The notes beneath the pieces were generated by a model. It saw only the letters and a program-made list of their open reading frames with translations, ran no database searches and was not told the origin of the DNA. From NCBI GenBank assembly GCA_027490195.1, contig JAIXYN010000021.1:1-64000 (forward strand): a stretch of 64,000 bases of DNA, read 5' to 3'. Numbering within the stretch: the stretch's first letter is position 1; every line of letters begins with the position of its first letter. Position numbers and translations under genes: made by a program. The DNA comes from Verrucomicrobiaceae bacterium (GTDB lineage Bacteria > Verrucomicrobiota > Verrucomicrobiia > Verrucomicrobiales > Verrucomicrobiaceae). Shown one piece after another: positions 24,717-33,948 of this stretch.

Positions 24717-26090
24717 TCAGCCGAGAAACTTCCCAGGATTCAAGATGCCATTGGGATCAAGCGCTGCCTTCAAACGCAGGTGTGTTTCATGTGCGGCGGG
24801 AGTGACCGCATCACGCCACCAGCGTTTTTTGGCAATGCCGATACCGTGTTCTCCGGTGATGGCACCGTTCCAGGCAATGACCTGATGGAAGAGCTTGTCG
24901 AGTGCGGTTTCGGCGCGTTCGCGAATGGCGGGGTCGTCCATGGTGGGGACCATGATGTTGACGTGGATGTTGCCGTCTCCGGCGTGGCCGAAGCATGCGA
25001 CAGGGAAGCCGGTCTCGCTTTGGAGGGTCTCGGCGAAATCGACGAGATCGACGAGACGGCCACGCGGAACGACGATGTCTTCGTTCAGTTTGATCAGGCC
25101 GGTGTTGCGCAGGCTGTAGCTGAATTCACGGCGCAGTTTCCAGAAGGCTTCGCAGGCCTCATCGCCCATGGCTTTATTCAGGCAGATGCTGCCGAGGCTT
25201 TCGACGAGTTTCGCTAGTTGGTCGATCTCGCCTTTCACCGAATCGGCCTGCCCGTCGATCTCGACGAGGAGGTGCGCATCGCCTTCCGGCGTGACGGAGG
25301 CACCGAGATACTCGCGGGCGGCACGGAGGGTGAATTTGTCGGCGATTTCGAGGGCGCTGGGCAGGAAGCCGCTGCCGAGGATGCGCTGTACGGCATTGGC
25401 GGCTTCGGCGAAGGAGTTGAAGCCTGCGGAGAGCATCGCGCGCATGGGTGGGTGTGGGATCAGGCGCAGGGTGGCTTCGGTGACGACACCGAGCATGCCT
25501 TCGCTGCCGACCATGAGGCCGACGAGGTCGAAGCCGGTTTTGTTTTTGTGGCAGCGACCACCTGCCTTCACGATGGAGCCGTCTGCCAGCACCGCTTCAA
25601 GGCCGAGCACGTAGTGACGGGTGACGCCGTATTTCAGGCAGCGCGGACCGCCAGCGTTTGTGGCGATGTTACCACCGAGGGAGCATTCTTTGAGGGATGC
25701 GGGGTCTGGCGGATAGAACCAGCCCAGTTTGCGCACTTCATTTTGCAAATGGCCGGTGATGACGCCCGGTTCGATCACTGCCACGCCGTCTGCAAGGGTG
25801 ATCTCCTTGATCTTGTTCATGCGCGCGACCGACAGCGCGATGCCGCCCTGCAGCGGCACGCAACCACCGACATAGCCTACGCGCGAACCCTGAGGAGTGA
25901 CGGGAATCTTATTTGCGTTGGCAAAGCGCAGCACCTCGGAGACTTCGGCGGTGGATTCGGCATGCACGACGACGTCAGGTGGATTCGACGCGAACCATTT
26001 GTCCGTGCTGTGAGTGGCGATGTCGGTTTGCGCAATGGAAACGCGGTCAGGACCGAGAAGAGAGGTGAGTTGATCGGCAAGGGAGGCCAT
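24717..26090 (-). CDS. FAD-linked oxidase, GlcD/D-lactate dehydrogenase-like
   Basis: This 457-residue flavoprotein belongs to the vanillyl-alcohol-oxidase fold. The N-terminal PCMH FAD-binding domain has PVTPQGSRVGYVGGCVPLQG and GNIATNAGGPRCLKYG, with the diphosphate-binding glycine loop. The C-terminal FAD-oxidase domain has FGHAGDGNIHVNIM and the conserved NGAITGEHGIG near the end. Family members oxidise 2-hydroxy acids such as glycolate or D-lactate to 2-oxo acids. There is no adjacent glcE or glcF, so it either acts alone like D-lactate dehydrogenases or uses partners elsewhere. Start at ATG 26090 (MASLADQL) is preferred to 26096. It is divergent from the small gene at 26154. Confidence 0.92.
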   Translation of the reverse strand: MASLADQLTSLLGPDRVSIAQTDIATHSTDKWFASNPPDVVVHAESTAEVSEVLRFANANKIPVTPQGSRVGYVGGCVPLQGGIALSVARMNKIKEITLADGVAVIEPGVITGHLQNEVRKLGWFYPPDPASLKECSLGGNIATNAGGPRCLKYGVTRHYVLGLEAVLADGSIVKAGGRCHKNKTGFDLVGLMVGSEGMLGVVTEATLRLIPHPPMRAMLSAGFNSFAEAANAVQRILGSGFLPSALEIADKFTLRAAREYLGASVTPEGDAHLLVEIDGQADSVKGEIDQLAKLVESLGSICLNKAMGDEACEAFWKLRREFSYSLRNTGLIKLNEDIVVPRGRLVDLVDFAETLQSETGFPVACFGHAGDGNIHVNIMVPTMDDPAIRERAETALDKLFHQVIAWNGAITGEHGIGIAKKRWWRDAVTPAAHETHLRLKAALDPNGILNPGKFLG

Positions 26091-26153
26091 GTGCATTCTT
26101 GGGGCCGGAAGCCCGGCCTTGCAACTTCATGCCCTGCGCCTAATTTGGTTTCC

Positions 26154-26324
26154 ATGCAGCCCAGACCCGTCGTCAACGACGAAGTGTCCCTCGATGAGAC
26201 TGTGGGACAGCGCGTTTCAGATACATCACGCGATGTATGGGAAGAAATACGCAGACTGGAACGCAAGACTCAGCGCAGGGGTCTATGTCCCAGAGGAGTT
26301 TATCGTTTTCACTCTCACGAGTAG
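26154..26324 (+). CDS. small hypothetical protein, possibly cut short by an amber codon
   Basis: A 56-residue frame from ATG 26154 (MQPRPVVNDEVSLDETV) ends EEIRRLERKTQRRGLCPRGV then YRFHSHE and TAG (26322-26324). Read past the stop, the same frame continues ADAWLVSNAWVSLQDDR to a TGA at 26376-26378. The join HE-stop-ADAW looks like the common ending (S)HEEADxW, so GAG may have mutated to TAG. It is divergent from the oxidase gene and convergent with the SNF2 gene. I do not know its function. Evidence for coding is the biased amino-acid pattern only. Confidence 0.5.
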   Translation: MQPRPVVNDEVSLDETVGQRVSDTSRDVWEEIRRLERKTQRRGLCPRGVYRFHSHE

Positions 26325-26381
26325 GCTGATGCTTGGTTGGTGAGTAATGCGTGGGTATCTTTGCAGGACGATAGATGAGGC

Positions 26382-29300
26382 TCACTCCTCGCCACCGAGC
26401 AGGAACTGAAAGTCGTTAAGGGTGAGGGCCTGGGCGAAGTTTTCCTCGCCGAGGATGTCGTTGGCGAGGGAGCCTTTTTGCTTTTGCAGTTGGCGGATTT
26501 TTTCCTCGATGCTGTTTTTCACGATGAGGCGGTAGGCGAAGACGGTCTGCTTCTGTCCTATTCGGTGGGTGCGGTCGATGGCCTGGGCTTCGACGGCGGG
26601 ATTCCACCAGGGGTCAAACAGGACGACGTAACTGGCGGCGGTGAGATTGAGGCCGAAGCCGCCGGCTTTGAGGCTGATGAGGAAGGTGGCGGAACCTGCG
26701 TGAGTTTGAAAATCGTTGACCAGTGTGCCACGGTCTTCGGTCTGGCCGGTGAGCTTGAAGGACTGCCAGCCACGCTCCTGAATCTCCGCCTCAATGATGG
26801 CGAGCATTTCGACGAACTGGGAGAAGACGAGCACCTTCTGCCCTTCTTCCATGAGGGGTTCGAGCAGCTCCATGAGCGCGGCGACTTTGGCGCTCTCGCT
26901 GGCGGGTTCTGCGGCTTTTTTGCGGCCCTTTTTAGGTTCCGTGGCATCCAGGCCGAGGAGGCGCGGATGGCAGCAAATCTGCCGCAGTCGCAGTAGGCTG
27001 GTGAGGATATTGAAGCGCAGTTTGTCGAGTTGTTTGCTGGTCTTCACCTTTAAAAGCTGGGCACGGGCGCGTTTGACCTCAGCCTGGTACAAGACGGCCT
27101 GCGTACCTTCGAGCTCGATGCTGAGATCTTCCTCCACGCGGTCAGGCAGATCACGGGCGACTTCGTTTTTGGTGCGGCGAAGCAGGAAGGGGCGGGTGCG
27201 GGCGGCGAGGCGACGACGGGCGAGTGGATCGTCCTTACCGTCGAAGTTTTTGGTGAAGGCTGAGCGGGTGCCAAGCACGCCGGGCATGGCGAAGCTAAAG
27301 ATGGACCAGAGATCGAGGAGGCGGTTTTCAATGGGCGTGCCGGTGAGTGCGAGGCGGTGACGCGCCTGTAATCCGCACGCGGCCTGGGCGTTTTGCGAGG
27401 TCGGGTTCTTGATGGCCTGCGCTTCATCGAGGATGACTGCACCCCATTCGATTTTGCGCAGCAGTTCTTCATGCATGCGAAGCTGGGCGTAACCTATGAT
27501 GAGGAGGTCTGCGGTGCCGTCGAGGCCGGCCTTTCCAGCGCTGGAGCGGTTCCACACCTCCACGGCGAGCTGTGGAAAGAAGCGTGAGACTTCGCCACGC
27601 CAGTTGTCCTGCACGGACTTGGGGCAGATAACGAGCATGGGCTCCTTGATCTGCTGCTCACCACGCAGCCAGGCAATCCAGGTGAGTGTTTGAAGGGTTT
27701 TGCCCAGGCCCATGTCATCGGCCAGTACGCCGCCGAAGCGGTTGGTGGTGAGGTAGGCTAGGAAGTGGAAGCCCTCGGTCTGATAGGGGCGGAGAGAGGC
27801 GGTGATGCCATCCGGCAACTGCGGTGTGACGCGGGTCTGGATTTCCTCCACCCGGCGGCGGACCTGCGCAACGCGCTCCGCGCTGAGGAGAGTGGTGTCT
27901 TTCCCGGCCAGACCGCCGAGCTGGAGAGCGTGCAGGCGTTGTTTGTCAGCGCTGAAATCATGCGCGGCGAGACCGAGTTCGGCGAGTTCCTGCAACTGCG
28001 CCTCGGTGAGCTGGTATTCGAGTTTGCGCCAGCCTTTGCCGGGGAGGCGCACCCATTTGCCCTTTGCCTTGAGCAACAGATCAATCTCCTCCTGGCTCAG
28101 TGAGCTGTCGCTGACATCCAGGGCGACGCTGAGGTCGAACCAGTCGATGCCGGTCTTGGATTCTTCGATGTCGAGGCGCACATGGCCAGCGACTTTGCCA
28201 TCACGCAGGCTGGCGAGTTCGGCATCGAGCTCAACGATGAGACCTTTAGGACGGCGGTCCAGCCAGGCGAGGAATTGTTCCGGCCAGTCCTTGCCTTGGA
28301 TGCGTTGTTCAAGCCACTGGTCATGAATGGCAAGATAAACTGGCCTGAGAGGCCACTGCGCCAGCCAGGAGCCAGCAGCGGGCAGGTGAGAGCTGTCCAA
28401 CTGCACGATTTCATCCGACCGAGGCATTTCTCTCTGGTTGAATTGCTGGGAGGCGGACCAGTTTGTGCCGGTCCAGAGGCTCGGATTTTGCACACCGCCG
28501 AATCTGGCCTGCGCACGCAAATGCAGGTATTCACTGCTGGCCTGAGGATAGCGGTGAAGCTTGCAGCGCACTTCAATCTCAGCGCGGATGATTTTCACGC
28601 GGCTTTCGAGGCGCTGCGGCACAGGCAGGCCGAGTTTGGCGAGGGCGCTGACGCCTTCCTTGGTTTCCAGGGCTGCCGCCGGAATGCAGACCGGCCAGGG
28701 CAGGGATTCATGGCGAAAGGGCCAGTAATTTATGGCGAACACGGACTCATGGGTGACATACCGCAGCGGAAAACCTGGCACGATGGCGAGCGGTGGCGGC
28801 GGGGTGCGGCCTTCTTCATCGAACATGCGCAGTTCGTAGTCGCCGCCGGGGGCAGCGGGTGGCTGTAGATCCCAGCGCAGGGGTTCGTCGATGATGGGCA
28901 GAGGATCACCTGTGAGGGTGACGACGTGAGTTTGAAACAACTGCGGCGTGGAGATGAGCTGGCCGAGGCTATTGGCAAGCGAGTCTGAGAGCGGCGGGAT
29001 GTCGGTGGCGCGGAGATCTCCATATTGCTGGACCGCAGCCTTCAGCACGAGGTTGGAGCCGGCGCTGAGGAAGTTTTGGGGGCCATTGCCGTAGTGAGTG
29101 GAGCCACCCCAAAACTGCTTGAGCAGTTTCTGCGAAGCTTTGCCAAAGTCGGCCTCTCCAGGATGGCGCACCTGGATGAGAGCGCCTTTGGCATGCAGCA
29201 CGAGGCGCAGTTCCGGAGCCTCGGTGGCCAGACGCAGCTGCGGTTCTTGCCAAGTACCAAGCCGCTGCCGCCATTCGTCGATTTGTTTGAGACGCTGCCA

Positions 29301-29996
29301 TTTTTCAATGAGACGTTTCTGCACCGCAGGATCAACTAGCCCTGCCAGCCCTGCGGGCAGCGCGAGATCGCAGGCATGCAGCGCTGCGGACAGACAGACG
29401 AAGAATTCGGTTTCGTCAGCAGGAGGATGTCCTGTGGGCCAGAGCTGGACCTGGCCATAGCCCCAGTAGCTTTGCCGTCCGCAGAGTTTGAACAAATCCG
29501 TCTGAGGCACGATGCTTTGCCTGCCCACCCACCAGACCGATGCCTGCTGGAGAAATTTCAAGTGGGCGGCGGTCAGGGTGATGCCCAGTTTTGAGGCGGC
29601 ACGTCCTGCGAAGGAATCCTCGTCGGGCTGGGCGATGGTGGGAGTGGAGGGCTTTGGCGATTTTTTCGTCTGGGTCTTGAGGGCGTCCGTTACAGTGGAG
29701 TTTACCTGCAGATGAAGGATCAAGGCGACGGCGTGCTTGCAGTCCACTTCATAGGGACAGGAGCAGGAGGTCTCTATGCCCTCAGGGCTGAATTCGAGTG
29801 TGATTGAGTAGAGCTTGCCACCCTGCACCTCTGCCTGAAGAACGAAATCCTGCTCCACCCAGTCCACCTGGCGCACGGCCTGACGGGCGAACAGCTGGGT
29901 GCCGCGCTTGATGATATGCCGCTCAAAGAACTCCAAGCTCCGCATAAGCAGGTCGTGTTGTTTGGGGGCAAGGCTGATGTGAGTTTTGTCAGACAC
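26382..29996 (-). CDS. SNF2-family DNA translocase with SWIM zinc finger
   Basis: This 1,204-residue Swi2/Snf2 ATPase has an N-terminal SWIM zinc-binding motif, CSCPYEVDCKHAVALI (about residues 78-93), that would bind DNA or protein. A long middle region (about residues 120-730) without clear motifs precedes the ATPase core. Motif I is LADDMGLGKTLQTL, motif II is ILDEAQAIKN (DEAQ rather than DEAH) and motif III is LTGTPIENRL. The C-terminal RecA-like lobe has LISLKAGGFGLNLTAA, DPWWNPAVEAQAIDR and THRIGQ. It should use ATP to move along double-stranded DNA or displace protein. It starts 62 bp from a divergent metallo-beta-lactamase nuclease gene, which suggests a joint nucleic-acid role, though no operator is visible. 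Confidence 0.93.
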   Translation of the reverse strand: MSDKTHISLAPKQHDLLMRSLEFFERHIIKRGTQLFARQAVRQVDWVEQDFVLQAEVQGGKLYSITLEFSPEGIETSCSCPYEVDCKHAVALILHLQVNSTVTDALKTQTKKSPKPSTPTIAQPDEDSFAGRAASKLGITLTAAHLKFLQQASVWWVGRQSIVPQTDLFKLCGRQSYWGYGQVQLWPTGHPPADETEFFVCLSAALHACDLALPAGLAGLVDPAVQKRLIEKWQRLKQIDEWRQRLGTWQEPQLRLATEAPELRLVLHAKGALIQVRHPGEADFGKASQKLLKQFWGGSTHYGNGPQNFLSAGSNLVLKAAVQQYGDLRATDIPPLSDSLANSLGQLISTPQLFQTHVVTLTGDPLPIIDEPLRWDLQPPAAPGGDYELRMFDEEGRTPPPPLAIVPGFPLRYVTHESVFAINYWPFRHESLPWPVCIPAAALETKEGVSALAKLGLPVPQRLESRVKIIRAEIEVRCKLHRYPQASSEYLHLRAQARFGGVQNPSLWTGTNWSASQQFNQREMPRSDEIVQLDSSHLPAAGSWLAQWPLRPVYLAIHDQWLEQRIQGKDWPEQFLAWLDRRPKGLIVELDAELASLRDGKVAGHVRLDIEESKTGIDWFDLSVALDVSDSSLSQEEIDLLLKAKGKWVRLPGKGWRKLEYQLTEAQLQELAELGLAAHDFSADKQRLHALQLGGLAGKDTTLLSAERVAQVRRRVEEIQTRVTPQLPDGITASLRPYQTEGFHFLAYLTTNRFGGVLADDMGLGKTLQTLTWIAWLRGEQQIKEPMLVICPKSVQDNWRGEVSRFFPQLAVEVWNRSSAGKAGLDGTADLLIIGYAQLRMHEELLRKIEWGAVILDEAQAIKNPTSQNAQAACGLQARHRLALTGTPIENRLLDLWSIFSFAMPGVLGTRSAFTKNFDGKDDPLARRRLAARTRPFLLRRTKNEVARDLPDRVEEDLSIELEGTQAVLYQAEVKRARAQLLKVKTSKQLDKLRFNILTSLLRLRQICCHPRLLGLDATEPKKGRKKAAEPASESAKVAALMELLEPLMEEGQKVLVFSQFVEMLAIIEAEIQERGWQSFKLTGQTEDRGTLVNDFQTHAGSATFLISLKAGGFGLNLTAASYVVLFDPWWNPAVEAQAIDRTHRIGQKQTVFAYRLIVKNSIEEKIRQLQKQKGSLANDILGEENFAQALTLNDFQFLLGGEE

Positions 29997-30058
29997 CGGT
30001 GGTAAATGCAGAATGCGGCGACAGCCTTAGCGCTCAAGCGTAAATTAACTTAACACTC

Positions 30059-31039
30059 ATGCCTCCGCTCATCGAAGTCACGCATCCACGCGGCATTTAT
30101 CTGCCGGAGGCGGATTTGTGGCTGGATCCGCATTTTGGGAAGGAGAGGGCGTTTGTATCACATGCGCACAGCGACCATGTGGCGCGGCATGGGCTGACGA
30201 TCTGCTCGGGGATCACGCATCAGCTCATGGTGGTGCGCAAGTCGGTGAAGAAAGCGGGGAAGGTGGTGTCGCCACAGATGCGGGAGGTGTTTGAATGGGA
30301 AGGCTGGGAGATGCGGCTGCTGCCGGCGGGGCACATCACGGGTTCGGCGATGCTGCATCTGACACGCAAGGCGGACGGAGCCACGCTGCTGTACACCGGT
30401 GACTACAAACTGCGGCAGGGGCTGAGTGCGGAGCGGTGCGAGCTGATGCAGGCGGACACGCTGATCATGGAGACGACGTTTGGACTGCCGAAGTATCGTT
30501 TTCCATCGGCGGAGGATGTGATCGCGCAGATGCTGGCCTTTGTGCGTGATACGCTGCGTGATGGCGGCATTCCGGTGCTGATGGGGTACTCGTTAGGCAA
30601 GGCGCAGGAAATTCTCTGTGCGCTGGGTGATGAGGGACTGCCGGTGATGGTGCACCCGAGTGTCGCCCAGATCACGGAGGTGCTGGCACCGCATCTGGGG
30701 AAACTGCCACAGTGGCGGCTGTACAAGGCCGACGAAGCCGCAGGGCATGTGCTGGTGTTTCCGCCGGGATCAAAACTTGATCTGCCCAAGATGCGGACGG
30801 CGATGCTGTCTGGCTGGGCGATTCAGCCGAGCGCCAAGTATCGGTATGGTGTCGATCTGGCGCTGCCGCTGAGTGATCACGCGGATCATCCTGAATTGCA
30901 TGAAACGATTGAGCAGGTGAAGCCGAGGCGCATTTACCTGGTGCATGGTTCGACGCGCGAGTTTGCGGCAGAACTGCGACTGCGTGGATACGATGCGCGG
31001 GCGCTGGGGGCGGAAGATCAGCTTGAGTTAGCTCTGTGA
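30059..31039 (+). CDS. metallo-beta-lactamase fold exonuclease-like protein
   Basis: This 326-residue protein has the di-zinc motif SHAHSDHVARHG (about residues 34-45), then PAGHITGSAML, YTGDYKLRQG and METTFGLP. A beta-CASP-like C-terminal part ends LPLSDHADHPEL and VHGSTREFAAEL. This is the composition of the 'mRNA 3'-end processing factor-like' or ligase-associated exonuclease group, and the length agrees. Family members hydrolyse phosphodiester bonds in RNA or DNA. Here no DNA ligase gene is adjacent, but a SNF2 helicase gene is divergent at 62 bp. The last 12 bases overlap tail-to-tail with the convergent fusion gene. Confidence 0.87.
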   Translation: MPPLIEVTHPRGIYLPEADLWLDPHFGKERAFVSHAHSDHVARHGLTICSGITHQLMVVRKSVKKAGKVVSPQMREVFEWEGWEMRLLPAGHITGSAMLHLTRKADGATLLYTGDYKLRQGLSAERCELMQADTLIMETTFGLPKYRFPSAEDVIAQMLAFVRDTLRDGGIPVLMGYSLGKAQEILCALGDEGLPVMVHPSVAQITEVLAPHLGKLPQWRLYKADEAAGHVLVFPPGSKLDLPKMRTAMLSGWAIQPSAKYRYGVDLALPLSDHADHPELHETIEQVKPRRIYLVHGSTREFAAELRLRGYDARALGAEDQLELAL

Positions 31040-32488
31040 GCCTGCCGATTCGAGTTTTTGCCTGCGGGCGAAGAAGACACGGGCGCTTTCCATGACGCCG
31101 TAGGCGGTTTCTTGGGGCGTGAGTTCGGCGGTCTTGATGCGCAGGTCGGCGAGGCCTTTGTAGAGGGGCTTGCGCTCGGTCAGCAGGCGCTCGAGCTTGG
31201 CTTTGGGGTCTTCCTCACCATTGAGCAGCGGACGGTTGGTATTCATCGCTGTGCGGCGGGCGAGGCGCTCTGGATCGGCGTCCAGCCAGACGATGTAGCC
31301 GAGATGACGGAGGATGGCCAGATTGCGTGGCTGAGTGACGATGCCGCCGCCGGTGGCTATGACGCATCCACGTTTGCCCAGCAGCGAACGCAGGGCGGCG
31401 GATTCATGCTGGCGGAAAGCGGCCTCGCCTTCCGTGGCAAAAATCTCGGGGATGCTTTTCCCAACGGTGTCGGCGATGAGATGATCGGTGTCGACGATCT
31501 GGAATCCGATCATGTGGGCGACGATACGGCCGACGGTGGTTTTGCCTGAACCCATGAGGCCGATCAGCAGAATATTGGGCTGGCGGGACGGGGGAGTCTC
31601 GCCCGAGGTGTGAACGAGATCGAGGATGGAGGAGGCGAGGTCGGGATCGTCACGCAGGGCATCAAAATAACTTGGGTAGCGTGGCACCCAGCCGGAAGAA
31701 TGGAGCTTGGTATTGGAGACGCGTTTGTGGCTCCAACCCCGTTTGCGACCGGGGTCAGGCTCGCGTGTTCCGGGTACTTTGACACCAAAGATGGAGCACA
31801 AACGCTCCACACACTGGCGCTGCGTCACTTGGGCATCATCGACAATGTTGTAGATGCCGCTCAGGCGCTGCGTGACAAGGTGAACGAGAGCGCTGGCCGC
31901 GTCATCGGCGTGGATTTGATTGAGGATGCGACCCTGGCCGTGATTGCCTTCGATGGCGGCCTTTCCTTCGAGCAGGTTCTTCAAAACAAAGGAACGCCCC
32001 GGGCCGTAGATGCCAGCGAGCCGTGCGACGGTGCCTTTGGCGTTCAGGGCGATGTTCTCGGCCTCGCGCAGCAGGCGGCCGGTTTCGCGATCTGGGTCGG
32101 CAAAGCTGGTTTCGTCAATGGTTTCGCCGTTGACCTGGGGGTAAACGCTGGTGCTGCTGGTGTAGAGAGGGAAGGCGGCGGGGAAGGCCTGGGTGAGATG
32201 GCGCATGCCATCGACATAGACGGACTGGTACATCTCAGCCCCGCCACGGCTGGAACTGGCGCAATGGATGACGGTGTCAATGCTGCTGGCGCTGAGTTTG
32301 GCAGCGAGTGAGATGACTTCTGTACTGCTTGATATGTCGCAGGACTCGGCGCGCCAAGGTTTGACCGTGGCGAGGCGTGCGGCGGAGTCTGGCGAGTGCG
32401 TGAGGCCGATGACCTCATGCCCGGCGGCATGCAGGAGATCGGCGACGCGCTCGCCCACGAATCCACAACCTGCGATGAGCACTTTCAT
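31028..32488 (-). CDS. fusion of NAD-dependent epimerase/dehydratase and shikimate kinase
   Basis: This 486-residue two-domain protein starts with an extended SDR: MKVLIAGCGFVGERVADLL gives the Rossmann NAD(P) site. YTSSTSVYPQVNGE has the Ser and Tyr of the active site, and RLAGIYGPGR follows. From residue 305 there is a complete shikimate kinase. It has NILLIGLMGSGKTTVG (Walker A), FQIVDTDHLIAD (shikimate-binding Asp), AAFRQHE, ATGGGIV and RPLL. Shikimate kinase (AroK) makes shikimate 3-phosphate for aromatic amino acids. The SDR resembles YeeZ/GalE-like reductases of unknown substrate. Both domains look intact. It follows the amidase gene with an ATGA overlap, so they are co-translated. Confidence 0.88.
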   Translation of the reverse strand: MKVLIAGCGFVGERVADLLHAAGHEVIGLTHSPDSAARLATVKPWRAESCDISSSTEVISLAAKLSASSIDTVIHCASSSRGGAEMYQSVYVDGMRHLTQAFPAAFPLYTSSTSVYPQVNGETIDETSFADPDRETGRLLREAENIALNAKGTVARLAGIYGPGRSFVLKNLLEGKAAIEGNHGQGRILNQIHADDAASALVHLVTQRLSGIYNIVDDAQVTQRQCVERLCSIFGVKVPGTREPDPGRKRGWSHKRVSNTKLHSSGWVPRYPSYFDALRDDPDLASSILDLVHTSGETPPSRQPNILLIGLMGSGKTTVGRIVAHMIGFQIVDTDHLIADTVGKSIPEIFATEGEAAFRQHESAALRSLLGKRGCVIATGGGIVTQPRNLAILRHLGYIVWLDADPERLARRTAMNTNRPLLNGEEDPKAKLERLLTERKPLYKGLADLRIKTAELTPQETAYGVMESARVFFARRQKLESAGSQS

Positions 32489-33930
32489 GGCTGGCGGTGT
32501 TTCTGGTAGTAGGCGACGATGCCATTGACGACTCCCTGCACGTAGTCTTCGATGGCGCTGGATTGCAGCCGGCCAGCGATGAGGGTGCGGCCGAGGAAGT
32601 GACCGCGCAGCAGGCGGTGGTAGGTTTCCTCGTTGTTCATGACGTAGGGTTCGAGGTAAACGACAGGGCAGTCATAGAGCCGATTGGCCAGCAGGTTCCG
32701 TGCATAAACATAGGGGTTTGTGCCGACGTGGCGGGCATTGGGCGTGGTGTAAACGTAGGCAGGCAGGCCGGTGGTCAGACGCATGCCATTGGCGACAGCT
32801 TCGGCAAGCGGCAGTTCTTCCTGGTGGGTGCGTGAGAGGAGGCGGCGGAACATTTCGAAGCGCACGTCCTGCTGCTCGAGTTCGAGAGGGGAGTAGCAGC
32901 CGTTCACGAGCACATGCATGTGATTCATGGGTGAGAACTGCGGTGCGGTGGCATCGCCCCAGGCTTCGGCATTGAAGTGAAGGCAGAGCACCACGTCAGG
33001 CTTGATGGTGGAGTTCACCTTCTCGCCGCGCGCGTGGATCTCGCTCACGCGGTAGAAGAGCTTTTCGCTCTGCCATTGCACGGTGAGGATTTTCGCATCT
33101 CCGGTGACACTGCTGTAATTTTCCTGGGGCATTGGAAAGCCGGCATCGACGAGGATTTGACGCGCCTGGACAAGAAAATCGGAGGGGCGCTGCGGTGTCA
33201 CAGGCTCTGCACGGTCACGGACTAGGGAGACATAGGCTCCGAGGGCCTTGAGTCGTTCAGCGAGCACTTGCGCGGTGGTGAGACTGAGGTCGCCCTCTTG
33301 GATGGATTCGCCCGGGGCAAAGCTGAGCATGCGTTCCTCCATCTTGCCATAGCCACCGCCGATGTGACCGGGATCGATAGCGATGTGAATGTCACTGAGC
33401 AGAGGGCGGCCTTTGAGCGGTGGCATCTCTGCCGCAGCCCGCCAGGTGCGTGTGCCTGGCAGCGGTGCCCCGGGGCGGGGGGCGAAGGCGATGCGCACTT
33501 CCGGTTTGAGGGGATCACCCGTCTTGATGACCACGCCATCAAATTCGAGTTTCCACGGTGGGGGGAAGGGGGAGCCGTCTAAATAAACATCCCGTATGAC
33601 GGCTTCGAATTCGCTGCGGGTGAGTGTTTGATGATACGACTGCAGCTTGAGCCAGTCGGGCCGGGTACCGAGAGCGCTCAGGCGGTCCAGACGCGCAGGT
33701 GGGGGCGGAGGCGGGGCGGGCTGAACTGGTTTGATCTCGGTGACAGAGGGGGCCAGCGCAGGAGCGGGGCCTGGTGTCACCTGGGCGGGGGTCAAAGGGG
33801 CGGGCGCAATCGTCTGCGCCATGCCTGGCGTCACCATTACGGACGCGAGCATGACCGGCAGCGAGCAGCGGCGCAGCATTCGTTTCATCATCATAAAGTG
33901 CATCCTAGACTTGATCCCCGCCTTCATCAT
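32485..33930 (-). CDS. N-acetylmuramoyl-L-alanine amidase (Amidase_3)
   Basis: This exported 481-residue protein has a hydrophobic signal segment (LPVMLASVMVTPGMAQ) after a basic, methionine-rich start. A proline-rich linker and a roughly 90-residue N-terminal domain follow, then a zinc amidase catalytic domain. That domain has IHIAIDPGHIGGGYGKMEER (first His and Glu), VLCLHFNAEAW (second His) and VVYLEPYVMNNEE (catalytic Glu). It should cleave the amide between muramic acid and the peptide in peptidoglycan. Several in-frame ATGs (33930, 33927, 33903 and 33894-33888) are possible starts. The gene overlaps the SDR-shikimate kinase fusion by four bases and is divergent from the YmdB-type gene, only 18 bp away. 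Confidence 0.88.
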   Translation of the reverse strand: MMKAGIKSRMHFMMMKRMLRRCSLPVMLASVMVTPGMAQTIAPAPLTPAQVTPGPAPALAPSVTEIKPVQPAPPPPPPARLDRLSALGTRPDWLKLQSYHQTLTRSEFEAVIRDVYLDGSPFPPPWKLEFDGVVIKTGDPLKPEVRIAFAPRPGAPLPGTRTWRAAAEMPPLKGRPLLSDIHIAIDPGHIGGGYGKMEERMLSFAPGESIQEGDLSLTTAQVLAERLKALGAYVSLVRDRAEPVTPQRPSDFLVQARQILVDAGFPMPQENYSSVTGDAKILTVQWQSEKLFYRVSEIHARGEKVNSTIKPDVVLCLHFNAEAWGDATAPQFSPMNHMHVLVNGCYSPLELEQQDVRFEMFRRLLSRTHQEELPLAEAVANGMRLTTGLPAYVYTTPNARHVGTNPYVYARNLLANRLYDCPVVYLEPYVMNNEETYHRLLRGHFLGRTLIAGRLQSSAIEDYVQGVVNGIVAYYQKHRQP

Positions 33931-33948
33931 CTACTAAGTAGCGCCACG

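Noticed and set aside
25218..26153. Plus-strand extension of the small gene at 26154
   Set aside because: It is antisense to the FAD oxidase; only the last 57 codons lie in free DNA.
17796..26324. Amber (TAG) recoding as sense codon, suggested by two in-frame TAGs
   Set aside because: TAG is used as a normal stop elsewhere (8314-8316, adk end, MFS end, DUF1501 end), so general recoding is not supported.
33628..33948. 107-codon upstream extension of the YmdB-type protein
   Set aside because: Antisense to the amidase signal region; the family starts at MNDNTADSADGLF-like position 33949.
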